Of a DNA stretch of 52,197 nt, positions 25,930 through 33,290 are shown piece by piece. Source of the stretch: Bacillota bacterium. GTDB taxonomy: Bacteria; Bacillota; UBA5301; JAMCQP01. The stretch is from the NCBI GenBank assembly GCA_023381695.1, contig JAMCQP010000096.1, positions 1 to 52,197 on the forward strand. Direction: 5' to 3'. Each line of letters opens with the position of its first letter. The first letter of the stretch is position 1. Under the pieces are notes generated by a model. It worked only from the letters and a program-made list of their open reading frames with translations. It was not told the DNA's origin and ran no database searches. A program made the translations under genes and the position numbers.

Positions 25930-27916
25930 CACGCTCTTCCCCCACATCATGCTCTTCCCCCACAAAGATCAGTATCGCGGTGCCGACCTTGCGCTCCCGC
26001 CCATCGGAAGGAAAATTCAAAATCGCTCCGTCCGCCGCCAGGGTCGTGGACCCGCCACCGTCAAGGTTCATGGCCTCCACCGCCCCCAATTCACGCATAA
26101 AACCAGCCAACTCCTCCAGGGTCATCCCGATGCTCACCGTGCTCTGGCGCCCGCTCACGGCCACCAGCAGGACCGTCCCGTCGCCGGTGATCCCGACCGC
26201 CGTCCGGGGCGCGCGGCCAATAGTCACATCCGGCTTGAATTGCTCCATCTCGGTGGAGATCTCGATGCGGCCGTCGCGAATCAGCCGCGGGCCGCCGCCC
26301 ACCGCCTGGGTAATCCCCAATTCCGCCCAGTCGGGATCGCTGCCCAGCCGGAAGTCCACCCGGCTGCCGGGAGCGATGAAATCTATCAAGTCCCGGCGGC
26401 TGGCGCCAATGGATAACACCGCCCCGTCAGGAGGAATTTCCGTGTTCCCCTCGGAGACCCCCGTCACCTGCCCGCCGGCGATGACATACTCCCGGCCTGT
26501 ATTTCCGGTCATGGTCCGCGGCCCATTTTCGCGGGTATAGAGGATTACTTCTCCCTCTCCGCGCGGCCGGTTGACCCCCTGAAGCGGGTAGGCCACGCCA
26601 TCGATCACCACGCAGGCGTTAAAAGAAAAGTTTTGAATAACCGGTATCCGGCCGGCAACCAGCCCGAAGGACGCCCGGTTGAAGATTGGCTCGCTGACCA
26701 GCTTTCCATCTATAACCATCATTCCCAGGGGTTGCCCGTCGGAAGCGAAGAACGCGCCGTTGATCCCCGCCAGGGCCCCGTAATGCTCCACAATATCGCT
26801 GAGCGTCTCCCGCCCCAGCACGGTCCCCGTGGCGAGAACCGGTTTGATCCGCAGGCCGGGCTGCCCGGGGTCCACCTGCAATATATCAGCCACCACCGGC
26901 CCCTGGGCATCAATCTGACGGATGCGCCGGTAAGTGAGCCCCGGGACAATCGACCGCTCGAACTCCTCCCGGTAAATCGCCGGCAACTGCACCCACAGGC
27001 CGCCGGCCTCACTCCCGATCTCCACCTGGGAAGCTCTGGCGGGATACCGGAGATCGATCACCAGTTGAGCCATTCTTTGAGCGGTTTGGACGGGCCGGAT
27101 CCCTTTGACCGTTATGCTTTCGATGGCGGTGTAGGAAGGAAGCCCCGCCAGGTAGACATCGGGCAGATCCACGATCAGTTCCTGCCCGGAGTCGGCCAAC
27201 CTCCATCGATAGTCGATTGGGCCGGCGCCGCTGGCTCCTACCCTGATTCGTACTTTTTCCGGGGTGGCCTCCACCGCCAAAAAATCCACCAGGGCGAATT
27301 TGTCGCCTTCCCTGGTCAAACTAAAGATACTATAATTTCGGTCGGTAGTCAACCGCCAGCCAAATTTTTGCAAGAACGGCGCCAGGGGGACAAACAGGAT
27401 CCCGTCAGCCTCAATGGGTGGCGCTCCCGCGGGAACAAGCCGGCCGTTGGCCAGCACCTCCCCCTGGCCAAGGTAAAATACCAGAGTGCCAGGTCGGCCA
27501 CCGGCGCCGGGTTGGCCTTCTTTGCCGGGTTGGCCTTCTTTATCGCCGCCGGCCCCGGGAGTTGTTGCCGCAAACGGGCCGGTGAAGACGGCCGTCCCGG
27601 TAATCTTGCCGTAAGCCAGTTTCAAACCGAAGGTTTCCGCCACAAACTCCGCCGGCATCAGGGTCTGTCCGGCCATCACCAGGACAGGTATCTCCCGCGG
27701 AAGGACCGCTCCTTCCCGGAGCACCACCCGTGGCGTCGGGAACTGTCGCGCCGGGATAAGATCCCCCTGGCCGGCCGCGCCAACCCCCGCCGCCGAAAAG
27801 ATCCCGATCAAAGAAAAAAGCAGAGCCGCCCAAATGACAGGCGCCGCCCCGGCCTTGAACCAAACCTCTTGCCTTGCTGCTTGCCTTGCTCCTTGCCTTG
27901 CCGCTGGCCTCTCCAT
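25919..27916 (-). CDS. Secreted phosphodiester glycosidase (NAGPA domain) with copper-amine-oxidase-like N-terminal domains
   Basis: A 665-aa protein with a signal peptide (about 24-48). An N-terminal pair of copper-amine-oxidase-N-like repeats follows (LPREIPVLVMAGQTLMPAEF and PIEADGILFVPLAPFLQKFG). Next come an AMIN-like beta region (about 230-310) and a C-terminal NAGPA domain: GINGAFF, RAPRTAVGIT and the signature AMNLDGGGSTTL. NAGPA proteins cleave phosphodiester-linked GlcNAc and in bacteria are linked to cell-wall polymer or exopolysaccharide processing. ATG 27916 lies 17 bp after flgJ, with its ribosome site made by a 20-bp duplication. An 18-bp in-frame duplication at 27508 gives repeated KEGQPG. 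Confidence 0.88.
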   Translation of the reverse strand: MERPAARQGARQAARQEVWFKAGAAPVIWAALLFSLIGIFSAAGVGAAGQGDLIPARQFPTPRVVLREGAVLPREIPVLVMAGQTLMPAEFVAETFGLKLAYGKITGTAVFTGPFAATTPGAGGDKEGQPGKEGQPGAGGRPGTLVFYLGQGEVLANGRLVPAGAPPIEADGILFVPLAPFLQKFGWRLTTDRNYSIFSLTREGDKFALVDFLAVEATPEKVRIRVGASGAGPIDYRWRLADSGQELIVDLPDVYLAGLPSYTAIESITVKGIRPVQTAQRMAQLVIDLRYPARASQVEIGSEAGGLWVQLPAIYREEFERSIVPGLTYRRIRQIDAQGPVVADILQVDPGQPGLRIKPVLATGTVLGRETLSDIVEHYGALAGINGAFFASDGQPLGMMVIDGKLVSEPIFNRASFGLVAGRIPVIQNFSFNACVVIDGVAYPLQGVNRPRGEGEVILYTRENGPRTMTGNTGREYVIAGGQVTGVSEGNTEIPPDGAVLSIGASRRDLIDFIAPGSRVDFRLGSDPDWAELGITQAVGGGPRLIRDGRIEISTEMEQFKPDVTIGRAPRTAVGITGDGTVLLVAVSGRQSTVSIGMTLEELAGFMRELGAVEAMNLDGGGSTTLAADGAILNFPSDGRERKVGTAILIFVGEEHDVGEERDVQ
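25925..25960. repeat. 18-bp tandem duplication at the glycosidase/S55 gene junction
   Basis: 25925-25942 and 25943-25960 match at 17 of 18 bases. On the minus strand each copy carries GTGGGGGAAGAGC plus TGAT, so the unit duplicates a Shine-Dalgarno-like GGGGGAAGAG and a potential start. It also gives repeated VGEEHD/VGEERD at the glycosidase C-terminus. Confidence 0.9.
27508..27543. repeat. 18-bp in-frame tandem duplication inside the glycosidase gene
   Basis: 27508-27525 and 27526-27543 match at 16 of 18 bases and encode KEGQPG twice in a linker between the two N-terminal repeats. Confidence 0.85.
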
Positions 27917-27917
27917 T

Positions 27918-27957
27918 ATCCCTCATCCAAATTTATGATCCCTCATCCAAATTTATG
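27918..27957. repeat. Perfect 20-bp tandem duplication at the flgJ/glycosidase junction
   Basis: 27918-27937 and 27938-27957 are identical. On the minus strand one copy encodes the last residues of FlgJ (NLDEGS) and the stop; the other supplies GGATGAGGG, the ribosome site of the glycosidase gene. Confidence 0.95.
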
Positions 27958-28331
27958 GTCGCTTTTGGTAGTACTTCTTGGCGTGCCCGGCTTCTCCTGC
28001 CGGAATCACCCGCCGGCTGAATGTCAATTTCCGGCAAAAGTTGTTGATAGAGCCTTTCGGCAAGCCCGATCCCTCCCGCCTGGCTGGCCACTCTGGCATA
28101 ATTTTCGTCGAGCAGCGCGCTGTAGATCTGCTTGTCCAGGCCCTGCGGCATGAGACCCGAATCCGGCACGGTGGCGCGCATCTCTTTCAAGAGCATCCGC
28201 AAGAAGACCTCTTCAAATTCCTGGCAAGCCTGGCGCAATTTGGGATTCTGGGCCCTGGCCGCCGGCCTGGAAGAATCCCGAAGACCGGCAACCCCCCCGG
28301 GGATCGCCCCGGGCGATGTTACTTCCTGCAT
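27933..28331 (-). CDS. flgJ: FlgJ-like rod-binding protein (rod domain only)
   Basis: A 132-aa protein matching the N-terminal rod-binding domain of FlgJ: LRQACQEFEEVFLRMLLKEMRATVPDSGLM and YSALLDENYARVASQAGGIGLAERLYQQL are the family blocks (described by their ends at about 32-61 and 69-95). It caps the growing flagellar rod in the periplasm. The muramidase domain of proteobacterial FlgJ is absent, so another enzyme must open the wall. ATG 28331 follows AAGGAGAAGAGG. It lies between flgI and the glycosidase; the C-terminal residues come from a tandem duplication. Confidence 0.92.
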   Translation of the reverse strand: MQEVTSPGAIPGGVAGLRDSSRPAARAQNPKLRQACQEFEEVFLRMLLKEMRATVPDSGLMPQGLDKQIYSALLDENYARVASQAGGIGLAERLYQQLLPEIDIQPAGDSGRRSRARQEVLPKATINLDEGS

Positions 28332-28382
28332 CTTCTATTCGCCTCTTCTCCTTGATCTAATTGACGTCAATTTTAACCGGCA

Positions 28383-29555
28383 TCACATGATCTCCAGCTG
28401 GCCCTGCAAGGCGCCGACTTCCTTGATCGCCTGGAGGACCGCGATAATATCGCGGGGGGTTGCGCCCACGGCATTCAACGCACGCACCAGGTCGTTCACG
28501 CTGCTTCCGGACTGTAAGACCACCATCTCCGCCGGCGGCTCCTGGACTCCCACCTCCGCCCGCGGGGCGACCACGGTACCGCCCCCCGAAAGAGGAGGCG
28601 GCTGGGAGACGGTGTCCGCCGGCGCAATCTTGATGCTGAGGTTGCCATGGGAAACCGCCACCGTGGAGATTCGCACCTGATGGCCGACGACAATGGTGCC
28701 CGTCCGTTCGTTGACCACCACCCGGGCCACCGCATCGGGGCGAACCGGCAGGCCTTCAAGGTTCGCGATAAATTCCACCAGGTTCTGTCTGTACGCGGCG
28801 GGCACCGCGATCTCCACCGCGGATTGATCCAGCGCTCTGGCGGTCTGGGGGGTGAAGACCCGGTTGATCACCTCCGCCAGCCGGGCCGCCGTGGTAAAGT
28901 CCGGCCTGGCCAGAACCACGGTCAAAGTGTTTCCGTCCCCGAGGGAGGTGGGAACCTCCTGCTCCACGGTGGCCCCGCCCGGCACTCTGCCCACCGTGGC
29001 AAAATTCTTCTGCACGCTGGTCCCGCGGGATCCGACGCTGAAACCGCCTATGGATACCGGCCCCTGGGCCAGGGCATAGACCTTGCCGTCCGCCCCTCGC
29101 AAAGGGGTAAACAATAGCATGCCGCCCTGGAGGCTTTTGGCATCCCCCAGGGAAGAGACCACCACATCCAGCTTGTCGCCTGACCGGGCAAAGGCCGGTA
29201 AGTCAGCGGTCACGGCAACGGCGGCCACGTTCTTGACCCGCATCTGTTCCGGCGACACGGTGATGTTGAATTGCCGGAGCATGTTGGCCACCATCTGGAC
29301 GTTGGCGATGGTTCCGCTGCCGTCTCCGGTCCCCTGCAGTCCAACCACCAGCCCGGTCCCGATCAACTGGTTGTCCCGGACCCCCCTGATCCTGGCGATA
29401 TCCTTGATCCGCACGGACGGATCGTTGGCCCCCGCCAGGCTGGCGGCGCCGGACGGCGCCGGCCCCTCCGCCAGCACAAGCCCGGAGGGAAACGCCGCCC
29501 GGGAAATTATAAGCGCCACAGCCATGGCCACAAGGCGCGCCGTCGATCTCATCAT
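28383..29555 (-). CDS. flgI: Flagellar P-ring protein FlgI
   Basis: FlgI builds the ring in the peptidoglycan layer around the rod and occurs mainly in diderms. The 390-aa product has a signal peptide (cleavage near ALIISRAAFPSGLVLAEG) and then the family segments VRIKDIARIRGVRDNQLIGTGLVVGLQGTGD (opening block, about 45-75), NITVSPEQMRVKNVAAV and VVNERTGTIVVGHQVRIS. It ends with ATPRDIIAVLQAIKEVGALQ. I chose ATG 29555, with GGTGGGAG just upstream. It follows flgH by 19 bp. Firm identification. Confidence 0.97.
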   Translation of the reverse strand: MMRSTARLVAMAVALIISRAAFPSGLVLAEGPAPSGAASLAGANDPSVRIKDIARIRGVRDNQLIGTGLVVGLQGTGDGSGTIANVQMVANMLRQFNITVSPEQMRVKNVAAVAVTADLPAFARSGDKLDVVVSSLGDAKSLQGGMLLFTPLRGADGKVYALAQGPVSIGGFSVGSRGTSVQKNFATVGRVPGGATVEQEVPTSLGDGNTLTVVLARPDFTTAARLAEVINRVFTPQTARALDQSAVEIAVPAAYRQNLVEFIANLEGLPVRPDAVARVVVNERTGTIVVGHQVRISTVAVSHGNLSIKIAPADTVSQPPPLSGGGTVVAPRAEVGVQEPPAEMVVLQSGSSVNDLVRALNAVGATPRDIIAVLQAIKEVGALQGQLEIM

Positions 29556-29574
29556 CACCACTCCCACCTGAGCG

Positions 29575-30231
29575 CTAAAACAACCAATCCAGAATCTGGG
29601 TCAGAATCCCCTGCCGTTGCTTGTTGGCGATGGGCCCTGATCCCAGGAAGGTAACCTTCGCTTCGGCCACATAAGTGGACAGGACCGTGTTCTCCCGCGT
29701 GACGTCGTCCGGCCGCACGATGCCGGTGATCACGATCTCCTGCTTGTCCTTGTTGATCGTGGCCGTATGATGGCCTTCCACCACCAGGTTGCCGTTGGCC
29801 ATCACCTCCATCACCCGGACGGTCACCCGCCCGGAGAGGTTGCCGCTGGTGGTGGTCTTCCCGCGGGCATTGGACTTGTCGTTGCCGCTGGCGCCAATCA
29901 AGGGCAGGATCCGGGACAGAATCCCCGTACCGGGGCCGATGGTCATGGATCCGTCCTTGTTGCGCGTGGTTTCCGCATTCTGGGACGCCTGGGTCTGTTC
30001 CACGATGATGATCGTCAACAGATCCCCCACGGTCCCGGCTTTATGGTCCGCAAAGAGGCCGGCCTGCGAATTCGCCTTCTGCCACAGGGACTCTCCCTGC
30101 ACCGTTTGCACCGGGCCAGCCAGGAGCACAATCAGGCAGGCGGCCACCAGGCAGGCGGCCACCAAAACCGGCCGCACCAGTGGCCGGACCAGTCCTCCCC
30201 GAAACACCGCCCTGAAGATCGCCGAACGCAT
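29575..30231 (-). CDS. flgH: Flagellar L-ring protein FlgH
   Basis: FlgH forms the OM ring of the flagellar basal body and is diagnostic for an outer membrane. The 218-aa protein has GDLLTIIIVEQTQASQNAET, VTVRVMEVMANGNLVVEG, the INKDKQEIVITGIVRPDDVT block, and the ending GILTQILDWLF. FlgH is normally a lipoprotein. Here the signal region contains two VAAC sequences made by a 15-bp duplication, but the hydrophobic core continues past them, so lipidation is doubtful. ATG 30231 has GGAGG upstream; it lies between flgA and flgI. Confidence 0.96.
   Translation of the reverse strand: MRSAIFRAVFRGGLVRPLVRPVLVAACLVAACLIVLLAGPVQTVQGESLWQKANSQAGLFADHKAGTVGDLLTIIIVEQTQASQNAETTRNKDGSMTIGPGTGILSRILPLIGASGNDKSNARGKTTTSGNLSGRVTVRVMEVMANGNLVVEGHHTATINKDKQEIVITGIVRPDDVTRENTVLSTYVAEAKVTFLGSGPIANKQRQGILTQILDWLF
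30133..30162. repeat. Perfect 15-bp in-frame tandem duplication in the flgH signal peptide
   Basis: 30133-30147 and 30148-30162 are identical and encode VAACL twice, doubling a lipobox-like VAAC and lengthening the hydrophobic core. Confidence 0.93.
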
Positions 30232-30251
30232 GGCTCCACCTCCGTTTTATC

Positions 30252-31298
30252 TCAGTCGCCAACCCTCACCAGACGCTCTCCCATTACCCTGGCGGTAAAG
30301 ACCTTCTTCGAGTCCGGGTTCTGAACCCGGATCACCTGGCCTTCCCACCCATCCTGCAGGGCCACCGCCAGCACATTCACCGCCACCGCGCCCACGGTTG
30401 CCACCACCGTTACGGTTTCTCCCCTGGCCACCTCCGGCAACTTCTCCAGGAGGCCCAGGGTGAGCGGTTGCCCCTGCTTCACCAGCCGGGTGGTGCGCAT
30501 TCCCACCGCCTTTTCCGCGGAAGTGACCGGGCTGGCCGGTACCGAGGAGAGGAGCCGCTTTTCGATTACCAGATCCGATTCCTCGATCCGGCGGTGCCTG
30601 GGCAGAGCGACCCTGGCCGCCGCCACCGGTCCAAGGACCTTGAGACGCCCGCGGATCGAGAATGTCTTGAAGCTCCTTCCGGCCACCACCAAATCTGCAA
30701 GCGCCACAAACGACCCGCTGGATACCGCGCGGGACAACTGCGCCTCGGAAGCTTTGATACGGAAGGCGATCTCGCCGCGCGGCACCTTCAACCTCTCCGG
30801 CCAGATTGTGAGCTCAAAGGCAATGTCCCCGGCCGGGTAGGGCAGGAGCTTTTGGATCTCCGCGGCGAGGTACCGGCCAGCTTCCTCCCTGCCAAGCACC
30901 ACGCCTTCCGTAGTCACGGAAACCACCTGTGGCGCCTGTAACAGAATCCGGCGGGGATCGATCCCCGCCTGCCGGATCCTGGCCACCAGAAACCCCAGAT
31001 CAATCCTGCGCGTCTCGCCCGGCAGCGCCGCCGGCCCCAGCGGCAACCGGCGCAACAATTCCGCCTCCCGGGAGGCGCCCCGGATCTCCCCGATCTCTCC
31101 CAGCGACAGATCCGGCCCCAAAACCTGGGCGGTCTCCGGGATCACCACCGAGGCGGAGACCTCAACCCCGTCCGCCGCTCCGGCCAGAGGCGCCGCCATC
31201 AGCCAGGGGGTGATCGCCACGGCCACGGCCGCCACTACCGCGCCGGCAACCATGGCAACCCGCTGTTTCGTGCAAATTTGGGCCGCACCGCCGCCCAT
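30252..31298 (-). CDS. flgA: Flagellar P-ring chaperone FlgA
   Basis: FlgA helps FlgI assemble in the periplasm. The 348-aa protein has a signal sequence (about 10-38), an N-terminal region with LPLGPAALPGETRRIDLGFL, and the C-terminal SAF/ChapFlgA part: VALPRHRRIEESDLVIEKRLL, VGMRTTRLVKQGQPLTLGLLE and VIRVQNPDSKKVFTARV. I chose ATG 31298, which follows GGAGG by 7 nt; the longer frame to 31352 lacks a ribosome site. It lies between flgG and flgH, as in the Firmicute OM clusters. Confidence 0.94.
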   Translation of the reverse strand: MGGGAAQICTKQRVAMVAGAVVAAVAVAITPWLMAAPLAGAADGVEVSASVVIPETAQVLGPDLSLGEIGEIRGASREAELLRRLPLGPAALPGETRRIDLGFLVARIRQAGIDPRRILLQAPQVVSVTTEGVVLGREEAGRYLAAEIQKLLPYPAGDIAFELTIWPERLKVPRGEIAFRIKASEAQLSRAVSSGSFVALADLVVAGRSFKTFSIRGRLKVLGPVAAARVALPRHRRIEESDLVIEKRLLSSVPASPVTSAEKAVGMRTTRLVKQGQPLTLGLLEKLPEVARGETVTVVATVGAVAVNVLAVALQDGWEGQVIRVQNPDSKKVFTARVMGERLVRVGD

Positions 31299-31364
31299 AC
31301 CGTTTCCTCCGCTGCATCGCAAAGCCTTCCACACCCGCCCCACTAAAGTCACCCGGCACGCCTG

Positions 31365-32153
31365 CTACCTGCGCAGGGCGTTGGCCGTCTGCAGCATCTC
31401 ATCCGAGGCCTGAATGGCCTTGGAGTTGATCTCATAGGCCCGCTGGGCCACAATCATATTCACCATCTCTTCCACGACCTGGACGTTGGACATCTCCAGG
31501 ATCCCCTGGGCGATGGTGCCCACCCCGGAGAGCCCCGGCGTGTCCGTAATCGCTTCGCCGGAGGCGGCCGTGGTCTTGAGAAGGTTGCGACCGATGCTGG
31601 AAAGCCCCGCCGGATTCACGAATCTCACCAGTTCTATCTGCCCGATATTCTGAGGTTCGTTCTGGTTGGGAAGTTTGACGGACACTGTGCCATCAGGCCC
31701 GATGGAGATGTTCTCCGCGTCCTCGGGGATGATCAGTTCCGGTTCCAGCGGGTAGCCATCCGAGGTCACAATCCGCCCGTCGCCGTCTCTTTTGAAGGAG
31801 CCGTCCCGGGTATAGGAGATGGTGCCGTCGGGCATCAGAACCTGGAAGAAACCCTCGCCCTCGATGGCCAGATCCAGGGAATTGCCGGTCGGGCTGAATT
31901 GTCCGGGCGTGAAGATCTTCTGGGTAGCCACCGGGCGCACCCCCAGCCCAATTTGAAGCCCGGTGGGAATCTGGGCTCCCTGCCCGTCCGACGCCCCCGC
32001 GGAACGCATGGTCTGGTAGAGCAAATCCTGAAAGTCCACCCGGCTCTTTTTGAAACCCGTGGTGTTCACGTTGGCAAGATTGTTGGAGATCGTGTCCATG
32101 TTCAACTGCTGGGCCTGCATCCCCGACCCGGCAGTCCACAACGACCGCATCAT
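31365..32153 (-). CDS. flgG: Flagellar distal rod protein FlgG
   Basis: FlgG forms the distal rod that passes through the P and L rings. The 262-aa protein starts [20 protein letters not shown], has the rod signature [13 protein letters not shown] and [13 protein letters not shown], and ends with [20 protein letters not shown] and [17 protein letters not shown] 32153 has GGAGG nine bases upstream. It corresponds to FlhP in B. subtilis. It is 135 bp after flgF; that gap shows no clear signal. Confidence 0.97.
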   Translation of the reverse strand: MMRSLWTAGSGMQAQQLNMDTISNNLANVNTTGFKKSRVDFQDLLYQTMRSAGASDGQGAQIPTGLQIGLGVRPVATQKIFTPGQFSPTGNSLDLAIEGEGFFQVLMPDGTISYTRDGSFKRDGDGRIVTSDGYPLEPELIIPEDAENISIGPDGTVSVKLPNQNEPQNIGQIELVRFVNPAGLSSIGRNLLKTTAASGEAITDTPGLSGVGTIAQGILEMSNVQVVEEMVNMIVAQRAYEINSKAIQASDEMLQTANALRR

Positions 32154-32288
32154 GGCAGAAATCCTCCTTCTGTCAAATGAAATAGCTGCTTCCGTCATTC
32201 CGCAGCCGAGGCCCCCGCTTGAACACGGTCCAGCCTCTCGACTTTCAAACCTTCCCTTGAAACCTCGCCATCAAAGCTGTTCGTCCTT

Positions 32289-33065
32289 CTAGACGTTGCC
32301 AACCTGGTTTACAGCCCTGCCCAGCAGTTCGTCATGGGCCTGAACCATCTTCTGGTTGGCTTCGTAAGCCCTGACCGCCGTGATCATATCCACCATTTCC
32401 CGGATCACGTTGACATTGGACTTCTCCCGGTACCCCTGCTTGACCGCCACTTCCGCGGATGGCGCCGGCGGCCCGGCAATCGGCGTGGCCGCCCACAGGC
32501 TGTCGCCTTCCTTGCGCAACCCGCGCAGGTCCGCAAACTGCACGGTGCGAAGGCGATCCACCACCGTTGCGCCGAGGCTGATCTGGCCGTCGCTGCTGAT
32601 GGACACCTCGCCCTCCCGGAGGGTTATCAAGCCGTTTTCGCCCAGCACCGGGTACCCCTCCGAAGTGACCAGGACGCCTTCCCCATTCAGATTAAACGCG
32701 CCGTTGCGGGTATACCTTTCCCCGCGGGGCGTCAGGACGGTAAAGAACCCATCCCCTTCCAGGGCCAGATCCAGCGGGTTCTGGGTAAAAGCCTGCGGGC
32801 CCGCCACAAAATCGGTGGCGGCGGCGTCGATGCCCGCTCCCACCCCGAGAGAACCGATGATCGGCCTCGGATCCTCGCGTTGGCCGTCGGGAAGCTCCAC
32901 CGGGTCGTGAAAGCGCCGCAGGAGCATCTCCCCAAACGACCGCACCACCGCGGTGTCCTTCTTGAAACCGGTGGTATCAACGTTGGCGAGGTTATTGGCA
33001 ATTACATCGTTGCGCCTGGCCTCGGCCAGCATGCCCGAGGCCGCTGTATAAAGCCCGCGAATCAA
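32289..33065 (-). CDS. flgF: Flagellar proximal rod protein FlgF (FlhO-like)
   Basis: A 258-aa rod protein with MIRGLYTAASGMLAEARRND, the rod motif NNLANVDTTGFKK, LDLALEGDGFFTV, and the C-terminal block VIREMVDMITAVRAYEANQKM. It is a FlgG paralogue placed first in the operon, matching flhO in the B. subtilis order mbl-flhO-flhP. The start is TTG 33065 behind AGGAGG. A sigma-28-type promoter lies 26-52 bp upstream. Whether it is strictly FlgF or a second FlgG is decided by gene order rather than by sequence. Confidence 0.93.
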   Translation of the reverse strand: MIRGLYTAASGMLAEARRNDVIANNLANVDTTGFKKDTAVVRSFGEMLLRRFHDPVELPDGQREDPRPIIGSLGVGAGIDAAATDFVAGPQAFTQNPLDLALEGDGFFTVLTPRGERYTRNGAFNLNGEGVLVTSEGYPVLGENGLITLREGEVSISSDGQISLGATVVDRLRTVQFADLRGLRKEGDSLWAATPIAGPPAPSAEVAVKQGYREKSNVNVIREMVDMITAVRAYEANQKMVQAHDELLGRAVNQVGNV

Positions 33066-33090
33066 GAACTACCACCTCCTGTCACTTGCC

Positions 33091-33117
33091 GTATCGGCCG
33101 CGCCGGAAATTTTCTTA
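33091..33117 (-). promoter_or_regulatory. Sigma-28 (SigD/FliA) promoter of the flagellar rod/ring operon
   Basis: On the minus strand TAAG, exactly 15 bases, then GCCGATAC. The SigD consensus is TAAA-N15-GCCGATAT, so 10 of the 12 consensus positions match, with consensus spacing. It would start transcription about 20 bp before flgF and drive flgF through flgJ and the two downstream genes. Confidence 0.8.
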
Positions 33118-33159
33118 AGCCTGATCCGGCCGGGCCCTTTTGGAAAAGAAACCGGCAAG

Positions 33160-33190
33160 AAAAAAACGGAACAGTCAAAACCATTCCGTT
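33160..33190 (-). terminator. Intrinsic terminator after the efflux operon
   Basis: Stem AACGGAA / TTCCGTT with a 12-base loop followed by seven T on the minus strand. It lies 100 bp after the last outer-membrane efflux gene and just before the sigma-28 promoter of flgF. Confidence 0.8.
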
Positions 33191-33290
33191 ATCCTGACTT
33201 GTTTCTCCTGAAAAAGTCAATCTTCTGCTCCAAAAGCTCTTCGCCGGCCAAAGCATAGCTCGATCTTCGGTCGAAATCAACTGGGAAGAG

